Source: 66-474 sp035717365 (lineage in GTDB: Bacteria; Pseudomonadota; Gammaproteobacteria; Xanthomonadales; Rhodanobacteraceae). Taken from it: 14,066 nt of DNA. The DNA is taken from NCBI GenBank assembly GCA_035717365.1, contig DASTIS010000007.1, positions 1-14,066 on the forward strand, given 5' to 3'. The notes beneath the pieces were generated by a model. It made no database searches, was not told the DNA's origin, and was given only the letters and a program-made list of their open reading frames with translations. A program made the position numbers and the translations under genes. Positions 13,826-14,066 of this stretch are shown in pieces (the first letter of the stretch is position 1; each line of letters opens with the position of its first letter).

Positions 13826-14066
13826 TCAGCGCGGTGCCGGCTGTTTGCGCAGCTTGCTGTGGCGGTAGCCGTACAAACCGTAGATCAGGAACCCGATCGC
13901 GGTCCAGGCGAGGATCAGCCACCAGCGCACCACGAACGCCTGCCAGAACAGGAACAGGCACGCGGCCGCCCCGAGCGGACAGACCACCCACACGAACGGG
14001 ACGCGGAACGAGCGCGGGATTTCAGGGCGTGTGTGGCGCAGCACCAGCACGCCGATGCACACGGTG
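13826..14066 (-). CDS. Second APC-superfamily amino acid permease (C-terminal part, cut by window edge)
   Basis: Only the last 80 or so codons are present; the frame runs open to the right edge. The fragment holds the final two membrane segments and the tail. It aligns without gaps at key points to the neighbouring permease: GVLVLRHTRPEIPRSFRVPF here versus GVLILRHTRPDLPRTFRVPW there, and YGYRHSKLRK versus YGYRHSHLKN. It is therefore a paralogue of the CAT group, upstream of the other gene in the same direction with a 54-bp gap, so the two may be co-transcribed. The GTG near 14062 is not a start, since the conserved helix continues upstream past the edge. Confidence 0.88.
   Translation of the reverse strand, partial: TVCIGVLVLRHTRPEIPRSFRVPFVWVVCPLGAAACLFLFWQAFVVRWWLILAWTAIGFLIYGLYGYRHSKLRKQPAPR

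Overview
The window is a high-GC stretch of a gammaproteobacterial chromosome, most likely a member of the Xanthomonadales (Lysobacterales), perhaps the Rhodanobacteraceae. This placement is inference. It rests on the hisS protein, which from memory closely resembles Xanthomonas-type HisRS, on the holB/pilZ neighbourhood, and on Tat-exported HiPIP and C13-peptidase genes of kinds I associate with this group. No phage, plasmid, IS transposase, CRISPR or rRNA was seen.

Left part (1-2548). The 3' part of holB (DNA polymerase III delta') enters from the left edge. A PIG-L/LmbE-type deacetylase and pilZ follow on the same strand. holB and pilZ are common neighbours in Gammaproteobacteria, so the deacetylase between them is the unusual member. 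A tRNA-Pro(CGG) on the minus strand ends 7 bp from the pilZ stop.

Middle (2549-6141). hisS (histidyl-tRNA synthetase) is followed by a roughly 156 bp intergenic element with inverted ends and competing hairpins. Next is a 630-residue MIO-type aromatic amino acid lyase related to histidine ammonia-lyase. It is much longer than ordinary HutH because of internal insertions, and no other hut genes are present.

Minus-strand operon (11132 down to 6190). Six genes lie head to tail: mtnB, mtnD, mtnC (methionine salvage), an exported C13-family (legumain/caspase-like) cysteine peptidase, a sugar-type nucleotidyltransferase, and an N-acetylhexosamine-kinase-like phosphotransferase. Four of the five junctions are 4-nt ATGA/GTGA overlaps and the fifth is a 9-bp gap, so the genes are almost certainly co-transcribed and translationally coupled. 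Three take methylthioribulose-1-P toward the keto acid of methionine. The last two look like a kinase plus nucleotidyltransferase pair that would make an NDP-sugar. The reason for linking these functions, and a protease, is not known to me; this is the most interesting part of the window.

Right part (11133-14066). A Tat-exported HiPIP diverges from mtnB. It is followed by about 745 bp without a gene, which holds an AT-rich patch with a perfect DnaA box and two degenerate tandem copies of a roughly 134 bp unit that end at the stop codon of the next gene. Two tandem minus-strand APC-superfamily amino acid permeases close the window, the second cut by the right edge.
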